Origin: PNC22 sp035654175
GTDB lineage: Bacteria; Planctomycetota; Phycisphaerae; Phycisphaerales; UBA1924
Length of the DNA: 12,768 nt
Assembly (NCBI GenBank): GCA_035654175.1
Contig: DASRXL010000048.1
Coordinates: 1-12,768 of the forward strand
Direction: 5' to 3'
The notes beneath the pieces were generated by a model. The model ran no database searches, was not told where the DNA came from, and saw nothing but the letters and a program-made list of their open reading frames with translations. Shown one piece after another: positions 5,835 to 12,410 of this stretch (the stretch's first letter is position 1; each line of letters starts with the position of its first letter). A program made the translations under genes and the position numbers.

Positions 5835-7052
5835 ATGCACAGGCTGAAACTCACGACGGTGGGGCTCGTTGTGGCCGCCGGATTCGCGGCCGCCAGGGCC
5901 GGCGAGATCCAGACACTGCCCTCGCTCGGCGGGTGGGCGTCGTTCGCGTACGACGTGAACGAGCACGGGCAGGTGGTGGGGGAGGCGTATCTCGCGGGCG
6001 ACGAGGTCGCGCACGCCGTGCTTTGGACGGACGGCGTCGCGACTGACCTCGGGGCCATCGCCGGGAGCTCGGCGGCGTGGGCGATCAATGACGGGGGCCA
6101 GGTCGTCGGCTGGAGCGGGACGGGCGGGTTTCTGAACACCGCGGTGTTGTGGGAGAACGGCTCGCTGCTCGATTTGGGCGCGGACATGCACGCCGCGGGC
6201 AGTTCGGTGGCATGGGACATCACCGAGGGTGGGCTCGTGGTTGGCCAGGCCTCGCTTGACGGGGGTTTCCCGGCGGGCTTTGTGTGGAACGGGCCGGGCA
6301 CCGGGATGGAGGCGGGAACGATCCCGGGCTACAACGGCGGGGCGAACAAGGGCGTGAATGAGTCGGGCGTGACGGTGGGTCACGGGTATTTCTTCGGCGA
6401 TCCGGACCGCGCGATGATGGGCGTGCCCGACGGCGAGGGCGGGTACGAGGCGTTCGAGATCGGGCCCCCCGGCTATACGTTCAGCATCGCGACGGAGATC
6501 AACGACGCGGGCACGATCGTGGGCTTCGCGAATGACGGCAACGGCCCGTGGAACGCGGCGATCTTCACGCTGGACGGGGACAATCCCGTCGTGTCGCTCG
6601 GCACGCTGCCGGGCCTCGAGAACAGCGAGGCCTACGACGTGAACGAGGCGGGGGTGATCGTCGGCACGGCGTGGGACAACGACTTTCTGCTCGATCCGCG
6701 CGCCTGGGTGTACTTCGGAGGTGCGATGCACGACCTGAACGACCTGCTCGGGCCGGGGCAGACCGAGTGGGCGGTGCTCCTGAGCGCCGAGGGGATCAAC
6801 GACCGCGGCGACGTGGTGGGCTACGGGGTGACGACCGGCGGCGAGGTGCGCGGGTTCCTGTTCTCGGGCGTCGCGCCGGGGCCGTGCGCCGGGTCGGACG
6901 TGAATAGCGATGGGCGCGTGGACACGCAGGACGTCCTGGCCTTCCTGAACCTCTGGGCGGCCGGGGACCCGGGCGCGGACTGGAACGCCGACGGCGCCGT
7001 TGACAGCAGGGACGTGCTGGCGTTTCTCAACGCGTGGGTGGCCTGCCGCTGA
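5835..7052 (+). CDS. secreted HAF-repeat protein with C-terminal GC-type dockerin domain
   Basis: A 405-residue exported protein. Residues 1-22 are a signal peptide ending ARA. Seven repeats of the HAF type follow, each with a core like INDGGQVVG, beginning at residues 41, 84, 129, 174, 222, 269 and 321 and separated by variable segments such as HAVLWTDGVATDLG. The C-terminus (about 351-405) has two calcium-loop-like repeats, SDVNSDGRVDTQDVLAFLNLW and a second one ending DSRDVLAFLNAW, framed by Cys351 and Cys404, as in the dockerin-like tails common in Phycisphaerae. The ATG at 5835 is preferred over 5811 because GGGGAG is six bases upstream. HAF repeats have no assigned activity; a cell-surface or secreted binding role is likely. 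A promoter sits at 5739..5766, and the sorting-tail gene starts 62 bases after the stop. Confidence 0.92.
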   Translation: MHRLKLTTVGLVVAAGFAAARAGEIQTLPSLGGWASFAYDVNEHGQVVGEAYLAGDEVAHAVLWTDGVATDLGAIAGSSAAWAINDGGQVVGWSGTGGFLNTAVLWENGSLLDLGADMHAAGSSVAWDITEGGLVVGQASLDGGFPAGFVWNGPGTGMEAGTIPGYNGGANKGVNESGVTVGHGYFFGDPDRAMMGVPDGEGGYEAFEIGPPGYTFSIATEINDAGTIVGFANDGNGPWNAAIFTLDGDNPVVSLGTLPGLENSEAYDVNEAGVIVGTAWDNDFLLDPRAWVYFGGAMHDLNDLLGPGQTEWAVLLSAEGINDRGDVVGYGVTTGGEVRGFLFSGVAPGPCAGSDVNSDGRVDTQDVLAFLNLWAAGDPGADWNADGAVDSRDVLAFLNAWVACR

Positions 7053-7113
7053 CGGCGGGGTATGTTCAACCCGTGGGCATCTGCTCGGGACCCGAGCGAG
7101 GAAGGAGATTGCG

Positions 7114-7800
7114 ATGCGGAAGATGCTGGTGAGCGCGGCGCTCTTGTGCTGGTGTGCGGGCGCGGCGAGCGCGCAGTTCGCGGACTTCGACGCCGAGACC
7201 GAGGGCTTCCTCGGCGAGACGTACACGACCGGGGGCATCACCTTCTTCGACGCCAACAACGTCAGCGGGTTCTACCCCGACGGCACGCCGTTCGGCGCCG
7301 ACGAGCTCGGGAGCGAGCTGATCATCGAGCAGTCCACGGTCGTGTGGAACGACTTCCCCGATTTCGTGTCGCTGCCGAACACGCTGACTTTCGGCACGGC
7401 CTTCATCCCCGGGGACAACGTCACCATCGGGCCGCTCGCGACGGCGTCGATGAGCGCCGCGGGCTCGTTCACTTCGGGCGCGCTCGACCTCATCTACTAC
7501 GAGAACGGCCCGTGGGGCGGCATCACGGTGACGCTCGACGCGCTGCTCAACGGGCAGGTGGTCGGGAGCACGTCATTCGTCGTCGCCGGCGACGACCCGA
7601 ACGGACGCGACAACCCCGCCGCGGTACACCTCGCGGTCGATGCTCCCGCCTTCGACTCGATGCGGATCTACGCGACGCTCAACGGCGAGTACACGACGAT
7701 CCGGGGGCTGCTGGACAACGTCGCGATGGTGCCGGCGCCGGGGGCGCTGGCGGTCGCGGGCGTCGGCCTGCTCGCCGGGGCGCGCCGCCGGCGCGTCTGA
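7114..7800 (+). CDS. secreted protein with PEP-CTERM-like sorting tail
   Basis: A 228-residue protein. Residues 1-20 are a signal peptide ending ASA, then Gln21. The body is beta-rich and of low charge, beginning DFDAETEGF and containing TYTTGGITFFDANNVSGFYP, typical of exported planctomycete surface proteins without known enzymatic role. The last 23 residues (206-228) read PAPGAL, a hydrophobic run of about 14, then Arg-Arg-Arg-Arg-Val. This is the three-part layout of PEP-CTERM signals that exosortase-type enzymes process. The motif is PAP rather than PEP, a variant frequent in Phycisphaerae. The ATG has AAGGAG seven bases upstream. No exosortase gene lies in this window. It follows the HAF gene closely and is ended by a strong terminator, so the pair may share a transcript. 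Confidence 0.88.
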   Translation: MRKMLVSAALLCWCAGAASAQFADFDAETEGFLGETYTTGGITFFDANNVSGFYPDGTPFGADELGSELIIEQSTVVWNDFPDFVSLPNTLTFGTAFIPGDNVTIGPLATASMSAAGSFTSGALDLIYYENGPWGGITVTLDALLNGQVVGSTSFVVAGDDPNGRDNPAAVHLAVDAPAFDSMRIYATLNGEYTTIRGLLDNVAMVPAPGALAVAGVGLLAGARRRRV

Positions 7801-7825
7801 ACCGCGGATTCCCTTCACCCCTCCA

Positions 7826-7872
7826 GGCCGGGTGCATCGCCAGGGTGGCGGTGCCCGGCCTTCCTTCTTTCT
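7826..7872 (+). terminator. intrinsic terminator after the sorting-tail gene
   Basis: GGCCGGG (7826..7832) pairs with CCCGGCC (7854..7860). A two-base bulge TG follows, then CATCGCC (7835..7841) pairs with GGCGGTG (7847..7853), with one G-U pair, around the loop AGGGT. The stem is followed at once by a pyrimidine/T-rich run TTCCTTCTTTCT. It starts 26 bases after the stop at 7800. The opposite strand has no T-run after the stem, so it acts mainly on the plus strand, although it also lies between convergent genes. Confidence 0.75.
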
Positions 7873-7912
7873 CGGGTTGCGGCCCTTCAGCGGCAACGCG
7901 CGGCGCGCGCGG

Positions 7913-8632
7913 TTATTCGCCGAGCAGCGCGGCCGCGAGGGAGCGGAGGTCCGGCACTTCGAGATCGGGCTCAACGTCGGACGCGGGTCGCGGCGTGGCG
8001 CCGCCCCCGGGGCGGCCTGCGCGCCGGTTGACCCAGACTGTCGAGATCCCCATGGATTGCGCCGGGACGACGTCGTGGTAGAGGCTCTGCGCGACGTGCA
8101 GGATGCGCGCGCCGGGGACGCCGAGCGCCTGGATCGCGTGCCAGAAGTGGCCGATGGCTGGCTTGTAGCTGCGCGTGTCCTCGGCGGTGATCACGGCGGC
8201 GAAGTCGAAGTCATGCCCGTCGATGAGCTTCGGGCGGGTTCGCTCGAACAGGTCGCGGTCGATGTTGGAGAGGATCGCGAGGTCGTACGCCCGCGCGAGG
8301 CGGGCGAGGGCCTTGGGCGTGTCGCGGAAGGCGGGCCAACGCGGGATCGAATCGGCGAGGGTGTGCTCCTCGCCGGCGGCGAGCCGGACGCCGAGCGAGC
8401 CGGCGAGGCTGCGGGTGACGTCCGCGAGCACATCGCGGTATGGCCGGTACTCGCCGGCCTGAGCCGCGGGCTCGAGCGCCGCGTGCAGCGCCAGCAGCTC
8501 CTCGTCGCCGGGACTGGGAACGCCGTGCCGCCCGAGCAGCGCCCGCAGCGCGTCGAGCATCCCCGCCTCCCAGTCGATCAGCGTGCCGTAGCAGTCGAAC
8601 GTGAGGACCTGGTATTTGGCGGGGTCGAGCAT
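7913..8632 (-). CDS. HAD-superfamily hydrolase, haloacid dehalogenase type II-like
   Basis: A 239-residue cytoplasmic enzyme with all HAD motifs: FDCYGTL with nucleophile Asp13, ILSN with Ser122, Lys157 in SYKPAIGHF, and motif IV in VAQSLYHDVVPA with Asp187. Length, cap region (about 21-100) and SYKP motif fit the group annotated as haloacid dehalogenase type II. From memory of the L-2-haloacid dehalogenase L-DEX, residues corresponding to its Ser175 and Asn177 appear replaced here (Gln182 and Leu184), so dehalogenation is doubtful and phosphatase activity is possible. The ATG at 8632 has only a weak ribosome site. It is last in a four-gene minus-strand run, 25 bases after the small membrane protein. 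Confidence 0.88.
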   Translation of the reverse strand: MLDPAKYQVLTFDCYGTLIDWEAGMLDALRALLGRHGVPSPGDEELLALHAALEPAAQAGEYRPYRDVLADVTRSLAGSLGVRLAAGEEHTLADSIPRWPAFRDTPKALARLARAYDLAILSNIDRDLFERTRPKLIDGHDFDFAAVITAEDTRSYKPAIGHFWHAIQALGVPGARILHVAQSLYHDVVPAQSMGISTVWVNRRAGRPGGGATPRPASDVEPDLEVPDLRSLAAALLGE

Positions 8633-8657
8633 CAGGGTGTCTCGCGCCGGCGCGGCG

Positions 8658-8936
8658 TCATCGGGCCCGCCGCTGGGCGCGCCGGCGGAGCCGGCGCGCG
8701 ACAGCGCCTCTGAAGAGATACACGCCGATCAGGAACGGGACGACGCCGACGGCGCCGATCTTCACGCCCTCGATCATCCCCTGCTGGGCCGCGGCCTCCG
8801 TGCCCTCGGGCTGACCGAGGGGGTCGCTCATCGCCCCCTGGTAAAGGCCGACGAGCTGGCGGAGCGCGAGCCAGATGCCGTACAGCATCACCCCGGCGCC
8901 GGCGAGCATGAGGATGAGGCCGCTGAGCATTCGCAT
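8658..8936 (-). CDS. small two-helix membrane protein
   Basis: A 92-residue protein that I do not recognise. Residues 3-32 are hydrophobic (LSGLILMLAGAGVMLYGIWL). A polar loop with SDPLGQPEGTEAAAQQGMIEG follows. A second hydrophobic segment, about 57-78 (GVKIGAVGVVPFLIGVYLF), leads into an arginine-rich tail, ARRLRRRAQRRAR. The basic tail suggests both ends are cytoplasmic. Its stop is 25 bases before the HAD gene and its start 19 bases after the stop of the 113-residue protein, so an operon is likely. No Shine-Dalgarno sequence is evident before the ATG at 8936; translational coupling to the gene before it would explain that. Confidence 0.75.
   Translation of the reverse strand: MRMLSGLILMLAGAGVMLYGIWLALRQLVGLYQGAMSDPLGQPEGTEAAAQQGMIEGVKIGAVGVVPFLIGVYLFRGAVARRLRRRAQRRAR
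8677..8699. repeat. perfect 10-bp hairpin within the 3' end of the small membrane protein gene
   Basis: GCGCGCCGGC (8677..8686) and GCCGGCGCGC (8690..8699) are exact inverted repeats with a three-base loop. They fall in the codons for the Arg-rich tail of the 92-residue protein, about 45 bases before the HAD start codon. No T-run follows on the minus strand. It could slow ribosomes or polymerase between the two genes or stabilise the upstream mRNA; it may also simply follow from Arg/Ala codon choice at high GC. Confidence 0.4.
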
Positions 8937-8955
8937 GGCGGCATTGTTGGAGGGG

Positions 8956-9297
8956 TCAGGGGCCGGGGAGGTGCCTGGAGCGCACGGCGTCGCTGATCAT
9001 GCGGACCCCCGACCAGCCGAGCACGATCCACGCGGCGTCGGTGCATACCTCGTAGACGAGTGGGAAGACGAGGGTGGGGTGGACGGCTGCCGCAAAGCAG
9101 GAGTCGGTCGGCACATTGAGGCGCGCGGGGTCGAGCGTGCTGTAGAAGGCGCGCCAGAGGTGCGAGACCAGTACCGAGAGGGCCAGCAGCATCAGGCCGT
9201 CGGTCGCGAGCGCGGCGGGGGCGCGGGCGAGGAGATAGGCGCGCACCAGCGAGAGGGGCGCGCGGCCCGAGGGGAGAGGGTTCGGCCGAGTCGTCAT
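8956..9297 (-). CDS. small membrane protein of unknown function
   Basis: A 113-residue protein that I do not recognise. After a basic, Pro-rich N-terminus, residues about 16-47 are hydrophobic (LVRAYLLARAPAALATDGLM, then LLALSVLVSHLW), and a second hydrophobic stretch spans about 66-95 (SCFAAAVHPTLVFPLVYEV, then AAWIVLGW). It ends with VRMISDAVRSRHLPGP. The ATG at 9297 is well supported by GGGAGGAG five bases upstream, the best ribosome site in this run. It starts 27 bases after the stop of the CoA-transferase A subunit and ends 19 bases before the next small membrane protein. Context suggests cotranscription, but no functional link to CoA transfer is visible. Confidence 0.78.
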   Translation of the reverse strand: MTTRPNPLPSGRAPLSLVRAYLLARAPAALATDGLMLLALSVLVSHLWRAFYSTLDPARLNVPTDSCFAAAVHPTLVFPLVYEVCTDAAWIVLGWSGVRMISDAVRSRHLPGP

Positions 9298-9324
9298 GCG
9301 GGCTCCTCCCGGCGCGGCGGCGTC

Positions 9325-10086
9325 TCAGGCCGGGCGGGTGGTGCGCTGCTCGATACGCTTCTCGCTGACCGTCCTGACCACGCGGTCCACGTAGCTGCCG
9401 GGGGTGTGGACGGCGTCGGGCTCGAGCGCACCGACGGGGACGATCTCCTCGACCTCGGCGACGACGAACGCGGCGGCGGTCGCCATCATGGGGTTGAAGT
9501 TGCGGGCGGTCTTGCGGTAGATGAGGTTTCCGAATCCGTCGGCCTTCCAAGCCTTGACGAGCGCGAGGTCGGCGAAGAGACCGGTCTCCATAACGAACTC
9601 GCGCTCGGCGGTGGAGGGGTCGTCGGCGTTCACGCGCGCGAGGTGGCGGGGCGGGCGCATGGTTCGGCGCTCCTTGCCCTCGGCGATGCGGGTGCCCGCT
9701 CCCGTCGCCGTAAAGAACGCGGGGATGCCCGCGCCGCCCGCGCGGATGCGCTCGGCAAGCGTGCCCTGCGGGTTGAACTCGACCTCGAGCTCTCCGTCGA
9801 TGAACTGACGCTCGAATGTCGCGTTTTCCCCAACATAGCTCGAGATCATCCTGCGGATCTGGCGGGTCTGCAGCAGGAGTCCGAGGCCGAAGTCATCGAC
9901 GCCGGCGTTGTTGGAGATGCACGTGAGCTCCCTCACATTTGTGTCGCGCAGCGCAACGATGAGGTGCTCGGGTATGCCGCAGAGACCGAAGCCGCCGACC
10001 ATCACCGTGCATCCGTCATAGAGGATCCCACGATCCCGAAGGTCTGCGAGCGCGTCGCGCGCGTGATCACGGATTTTGCCGCTCAT
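9325..10086 (-). CDS. scoA: 3-oxoacid CoA-transferase subunit A (SCOT type)
   Basis: A 253-residue alpha subunit of a succinyl-CoA:3-ketoacid type CoA-transferase. Key sequence: TVMVGGFGLCGIPEHL (27-42, glycine-rich CoA-binding loop), SNNAGVDDFGLGLLL (58-72), MISSYVGENATFERQFIDGELEVEFNPQGTLAERIRAGGAGIPAFFT split over 80-126, and ALVKAWKADGFGNLIYRKTARNFNP (175-199). The catalytic glutamate is on the B subunit, encoded far away at 3642..4307. The segment around 139-163 (RRTMRPPRHLARVNADDP) looks longer than in ordinary bacterial subunits. The ATG at 10086 is chosen because GAGA lies seven bases upstream and family N-termini fit; an ATG at 10116 would place coding sequence over a TATATC -10-like box (10101..10106). 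It is first of a four-gene run and divergent from a PAS-LuxR regulator. Confidence 0.93.
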   Translation of the reverse strand: MSGKIRDHARDALADLRDRGILYDGCTVMVGGFGLCGIPEHLIVALRDTNVRELTCISNNAGVDDFGLGLLLQTRQIRRMISSYVGENATFERQFIDGELEVEFNPQGTLAERIRAGGAGIPAFFTATGAGTRIAEGKERRTMRPPRHLARVNADDPSTAEREFVMETGLFADLALVKAWKADGFGNLIYRKTARNFNPMMATAAAFVVAEVEEIVPVGALEPDAVHTPGSYVDRVVRTVSEKRIEQRTTRPA

Positions 10087-10188
10087 TGTGATTCTCGTTC
10101 GATATACTCTTTGCATCGGGGGTGGACGCCGCCCGATCTCGGATTAGCCTATCAGCAGCGCGAGGGGGACGCGAACTGGGGGCGGGCC

Positions 10189-10950
10189 ATGGGACGGCGG
10201 TCGGCGGATGAGACGTGGGACCGGTTGCTCCAAGATATCGCCGAGGCCCCCGGCATCGGGCTAGGGATCGTGACGGTCGGCGGCCTGATTCTCTACCACA
10301 ACGCGGAGGCGGCGCGGCTGCATTTCGGCGACGCCGGCATGAATGTCGTCGGCAGGCGCATCGACGAGCTCTACCCGCCGGAGTGGGTCGAGGGGCGTCT
10401 GGCGGCGTACCGGCGGGTGGTGGAGAGTGGGCGCACGATGCTCATGCGCTCGCTCCATCGGGGCGTGCACATCGAGACGACTCTGCGCCCCATCGCGTCC
10501 GAGGAGGGGGAGGAGCCGACGATCCTTCTCATCCTGCGCCCCGGGCGCACGCCGGACGACGCGATCCCCGCGCAGACCGAGGTGCTCGAGCACGACGCGG
10601 TCTCGCTTGGGCCGCTGGGCGTGCTCACGCCGCGGGAGCTCGAGGTGCTCGCGCTGATCGGGCGGGGGCAGAGCGCGCGGGAGATCGGGACGATCCTGGG
10701 GTGCTCGCCGCGCACGGTGGAGCGGCATCGCGACGCGATCGGCAAGAAGCTCCGTAAGAGCGACCGGGTGGAGCTCGCGCTGATCGCGCACGCGGCGGGG
10801 CTGGAGCTGCGGGACGCGAGGCGCAAGCGGATCGAGCCGTTGGTGGGGCCGGGGAGGATGGCCGAGCGTATCTTTGAGCCGAAGGCGCCGAACGATTCGC
10901 GGGGCGCGGCGAAGAACGGGGCGCGCGAGTCGCAGCGCGGCCCTCATTAA
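10189..10950 (+). CDS. PAS-LuxR transcriptional regulator (first of tandem pair)
   Basis: A 253-residue regulator. Residues about 18-118 form a PAS-like sensor domain (APGIGLGIVTVGGLILYHNA, LYPPEWVEGRLAAYRRVVES, HIETTLRPIA). A linker follows, then a LuxR/GerE helix-turn-helix at about 145-205: VLTPRELEVLALIGRGQSA, REIGTILGCSPRTVERHR, and GKKLRKSDRVELALIAHAAG. There is no receiver or kinase domain, so it likely senses a ligand or redox state directly. The ATG at 10189 has a G-rich stretch upstream; the frame is open further upstream but that is antisense to scoA. The HTH half agrees with the next gene at 59 of 76 positions by hand count. It is divergent from scoA with a 102-base gap, so it may control the scoA run. 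The C-terminal 40 residues are basic and unordered. Confidence 0.9.
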   Translation: MGRRSADETWDRLLQDIAEAPGIGLGIVTVGGLILYHNAEAARLHFGDAGMNVVGRRIDELYPPEWVEGRLAAYRRVVESGRTMLMRSLHRGVHIETTLRPIASEEGEEPTILLILRPGRTPDDAIPAQTEVLEHDAVSLGPLGVLTPRELEVLALIGRGQSAREIGTILGCSPRTVERHRDAIGKKLRKSDRVELALIAHAAGLELRDARRKRIEPLVGPGRMAERIFEPKAPNDSRGAAKNGARESQRGPH

Positions 10951-11027
10951 GGAGCGTTCACGCCGCGCGCTCTTCGACATTTCACGCGAGAATCCGTGTG
11001 CTCCGCCTCCGAGGGCTGTGCTCTGTT

Positions 11028-11061
11028 CAAGGATCCAAATTCCTTGCGAGTGCATAACTCG
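11028..11061. promoter_or_regulatory. two abutting dyads upstream of the second PAS-LuxR gene
   Basis: CAAGGA-N7-TCCTTG (11028..11046) is followed with no gap by CGAGT-N5-ACTCG (11047..11061). All arms are perfect. They lie in the 176-base gap between the two regulator genes, about 66 bases before the GTG start at 11127. This is AT-richer than the surrounding coding DNA and is the natural place for operators or a leader structure. A TTGCGA (11044..11049) and TACGCT (11067..11072) 17 bases apart could be a weak promoter overlapping the second dyad. Confidence 0.4.
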
Positions 11062-11126
11062 TGATGTACGCTTCCGGCGATACGCCGCGCGCCTCGGTCG
11101 CCGGATCCAACGTGTGGGAGGAGCCA

Positions 11127-11891
11127 GTGGAACGCGGCAGCGATCTTCCTCTAGATGAATGGATGTCGGTGTTCGCCAACGCGCCTGGCGTGGGCGTGGC
11201 GCTCGTCTCGTCCGATCTTCGCATCCTGTACGCAAACCCGGCGGCGGCGAGGCTCTACGCATCGAGCTCGCCGGAGGAGCTTCATGAAAGACACCTCTCG
11301 GAGCTGTTCCCCGCGCCCTGGGTGGAGGAGCGGCAGGCGCTGGTCCGGCGCGTGCTCGCGACGGGCAAGCCGGTGATCGTCCGGGCGATCATGCGGGGCA
11401 AGCAGGTGGAGGCCACGATCCTGCCGGTGCCGGCGGAGATCGCCGAGGCGCCCAACGAGCGCCCGGAGAACGACCGCGTGCTCATCGTGACGATCGAGGG
11501 CGAGACGCCCCAGCAGTTCATCCCCGAGGGGGTCGAGGTCGTGGAGTCGGACGCGGTGGATCTCGGCCCGCTGGCGGTGCTCACGCCGCGGGAGCTGGAG
11601 GTGCTCGCGCTCATCGGGCAGGGCCACTCCGCGAAGGAGATCGCGTCGATCCTGAATTGCTCCCCCCGCACGGTGGAGCGGCACCGCGACTCGATCGGCA
11701 AGAAGCTCGACAAGGACGACCGCGTCAAGCTGGCGCTCGTCGCGCGGGCGGCGGGGCTGGAGCTGCGCGACGCGCAGCTCAACCGCGTGACGCTCCCGGG
11801 GCGCGACGACTCGTTCCAGGAGCTCAAGCCCACGCCGATGCAGCGCGCCGGCCAGGTGCGGCGCGACGGCCACGCGGCCAACGGCGACTGA
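11127..11891 (+). CDS. PAS-LuxR transcriptional regulator (second of tandem pair)
   Basis: A 254-residue paralog of the gene at 10189..10950: PAS-like domain at about 19-125 (APGVGVALVSSDLRILYANP, LFPAPWVEERQALVRRVLAT) and LuxR HTH at about 150-211 (VLTPRELEVLALIGQGHSAK, EIASILNCSPRTVERHRDSI). The GTG at 11127 is chosen over an in-frame GTG/ATG at 11061/11064 because GGAGG lies five bases before it and because it aligns the N-terminus with the paralog: 18 residues precede the shared APG here, 19 there. The PAS half has diverged much more than the HTH half, so the two may read different signals at related DNA sites. The tail (220-254) is different and unordered. Its own upstream region carries two dyads. 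It converges on nrdR with a nine-base gap and no obvious terminator. Confidence 0.9.
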   Translation: MERGSDLPLDEWMSVFANAPGVGVALVSSDLRILYANPAAARLYASSSPEELHERHLSELFPAPWVEERQALVRRVLATGKPVIVRAIMRGKQVEATILPVPAEIAEAPNERPENDRVLIVTIEGETPQQFIPEGVEVVESDAVDLGPLAVLTPRELEVLALIGQGHSAKEIASILNCSPRTVERHRDSIGKKLDKDDRVKLALVARAAGLELRDAQLNRVTLPGRDDSFQELKPTPMQRAGQVRRDGHAANGD

Positions 11892-11900
11892 GGGCGCGCG

Positions 11901-12401
11901 TCAGGGCTTGGTCGGGAAGAGCGCTTGCTGATCGCGCACCTCGCGCGGGCGCGCGGTGAGGTCCTCGAGCTCGCGCTTGATGTCCTCGATCGTGGACATC
12001 TGGAGGTGCTCGCTGGCGAAGCGGATGTACGCGATGCCGTCGATCTCGCGCAGCCGGCGCATCACCCGCTCACCGATCACGCTCGAGTCCACCTCGCGCT
12101 CAAACTCGCGGCTGAGCTCCTCCTCGACCTCCTCGACGATCTTCCGCTTGGCCGAGTCGGGCACGGGCCGCTTGCCGCACGCGTTCATCACGCCCGCCAG
12201 CACCCTCTCGGTGTCGAAGGGCACGCGGGTGCCGCCGCGCTTCACGACCATCAGGCGCGACGTCTGTTCCACTCGCTCATAGGTGGTGAACCGCTTGCCG
12301 CAGCCGAGACACTCCCGCCTGCGGCGGATGACCCGCCCGCCCTCGCTGGCGCGGGAGTCGATGACCTTGTCGTTGTCTTTCTCACAGAACGGGCAGATCA
12401 C
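11901..12401 (-). CDS. nrdR: NrdR, ribonucleotide reductase repressor
   Basis: A 166-residue NrdR, the ATP/dATP-sensing repressor of ribonucleotide reductase genes. The zinc ribbon uses Cys3, Cys6, Cys31 and Cys34 (MICPFC and CLGC), with DSRASEGGRVIRRRREC between them. The ATP-cone runs from about 49 to 139 (VVKRGGTRVPFDTERVLAGV, DSSVIGERVMRRLREIDGIAY, IRFASEHL). The length is typical, with a short tail ending QALFPTKP. The start must be GTG at 12401, since the first zinc cysteines follow immediately; GGGGTG seven bases upstream is the best ribosome site. A promoter-like pair lies at 12443..12471 and GC-rich hairpins at 12411..12433. No reductase gene is in the window. Confidence 0.96.
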   Translation of the reverse strand: MICPFCEKDNDKVIDSRASEGGRVIRRRRECLGCGKRFTTYERVEQTSRLMVVKRGGTRVPFDTERVLAGVMNACGKRPVPDSAKRKIVEEVEEELSREFEREVDSSVIGERVMRRLREIDGIAYIRFASEHLQMSTIEDIKRELEDLTARPREVRDQQALFPTKP

Positions 12402-12410
12402 GTCGCGGCA

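Noticed and set aside
8643..8654. Perfect palindrome CGCGCCGGCGCG between two minus-strand genes
   Set aside because: It is short and made only of G and C in a very GC-rich context with no T-run, so neither terminator nor operator is supported.
8875..10188. Upstream extension of the first PAS-LuxR frame by more than 400 codons
   Set aside because: This part is antisense to the two small membrane-protein genes and scoA. The true start is the ATG at 10189, which aligns with the paralog.
10951..10975. GAGCG / CGCTC stem after the first PAS-LuxR gene as a terminator
   Set aside because: Only five base pairs with an 11-base loop and no proper T-run; too weak to call.
11061..11126. GTG/ATG at 11061/11064 as start of the second PAS-LuxR gene
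   Set aside because: No ribosome site, and it would add 22 residues with no counterpart in the paralog; the GTG at 11127 has GGAGG and the matching N-terminus.
12398..12401. GTGA overlap between nrdR and the upstream frame, suggesting translational coupling
   Set aside because: The upstream frame is coding only as far as about 12555; the LysM match then continues in another frame that stops at 12483, leaving a promoter-like gap.
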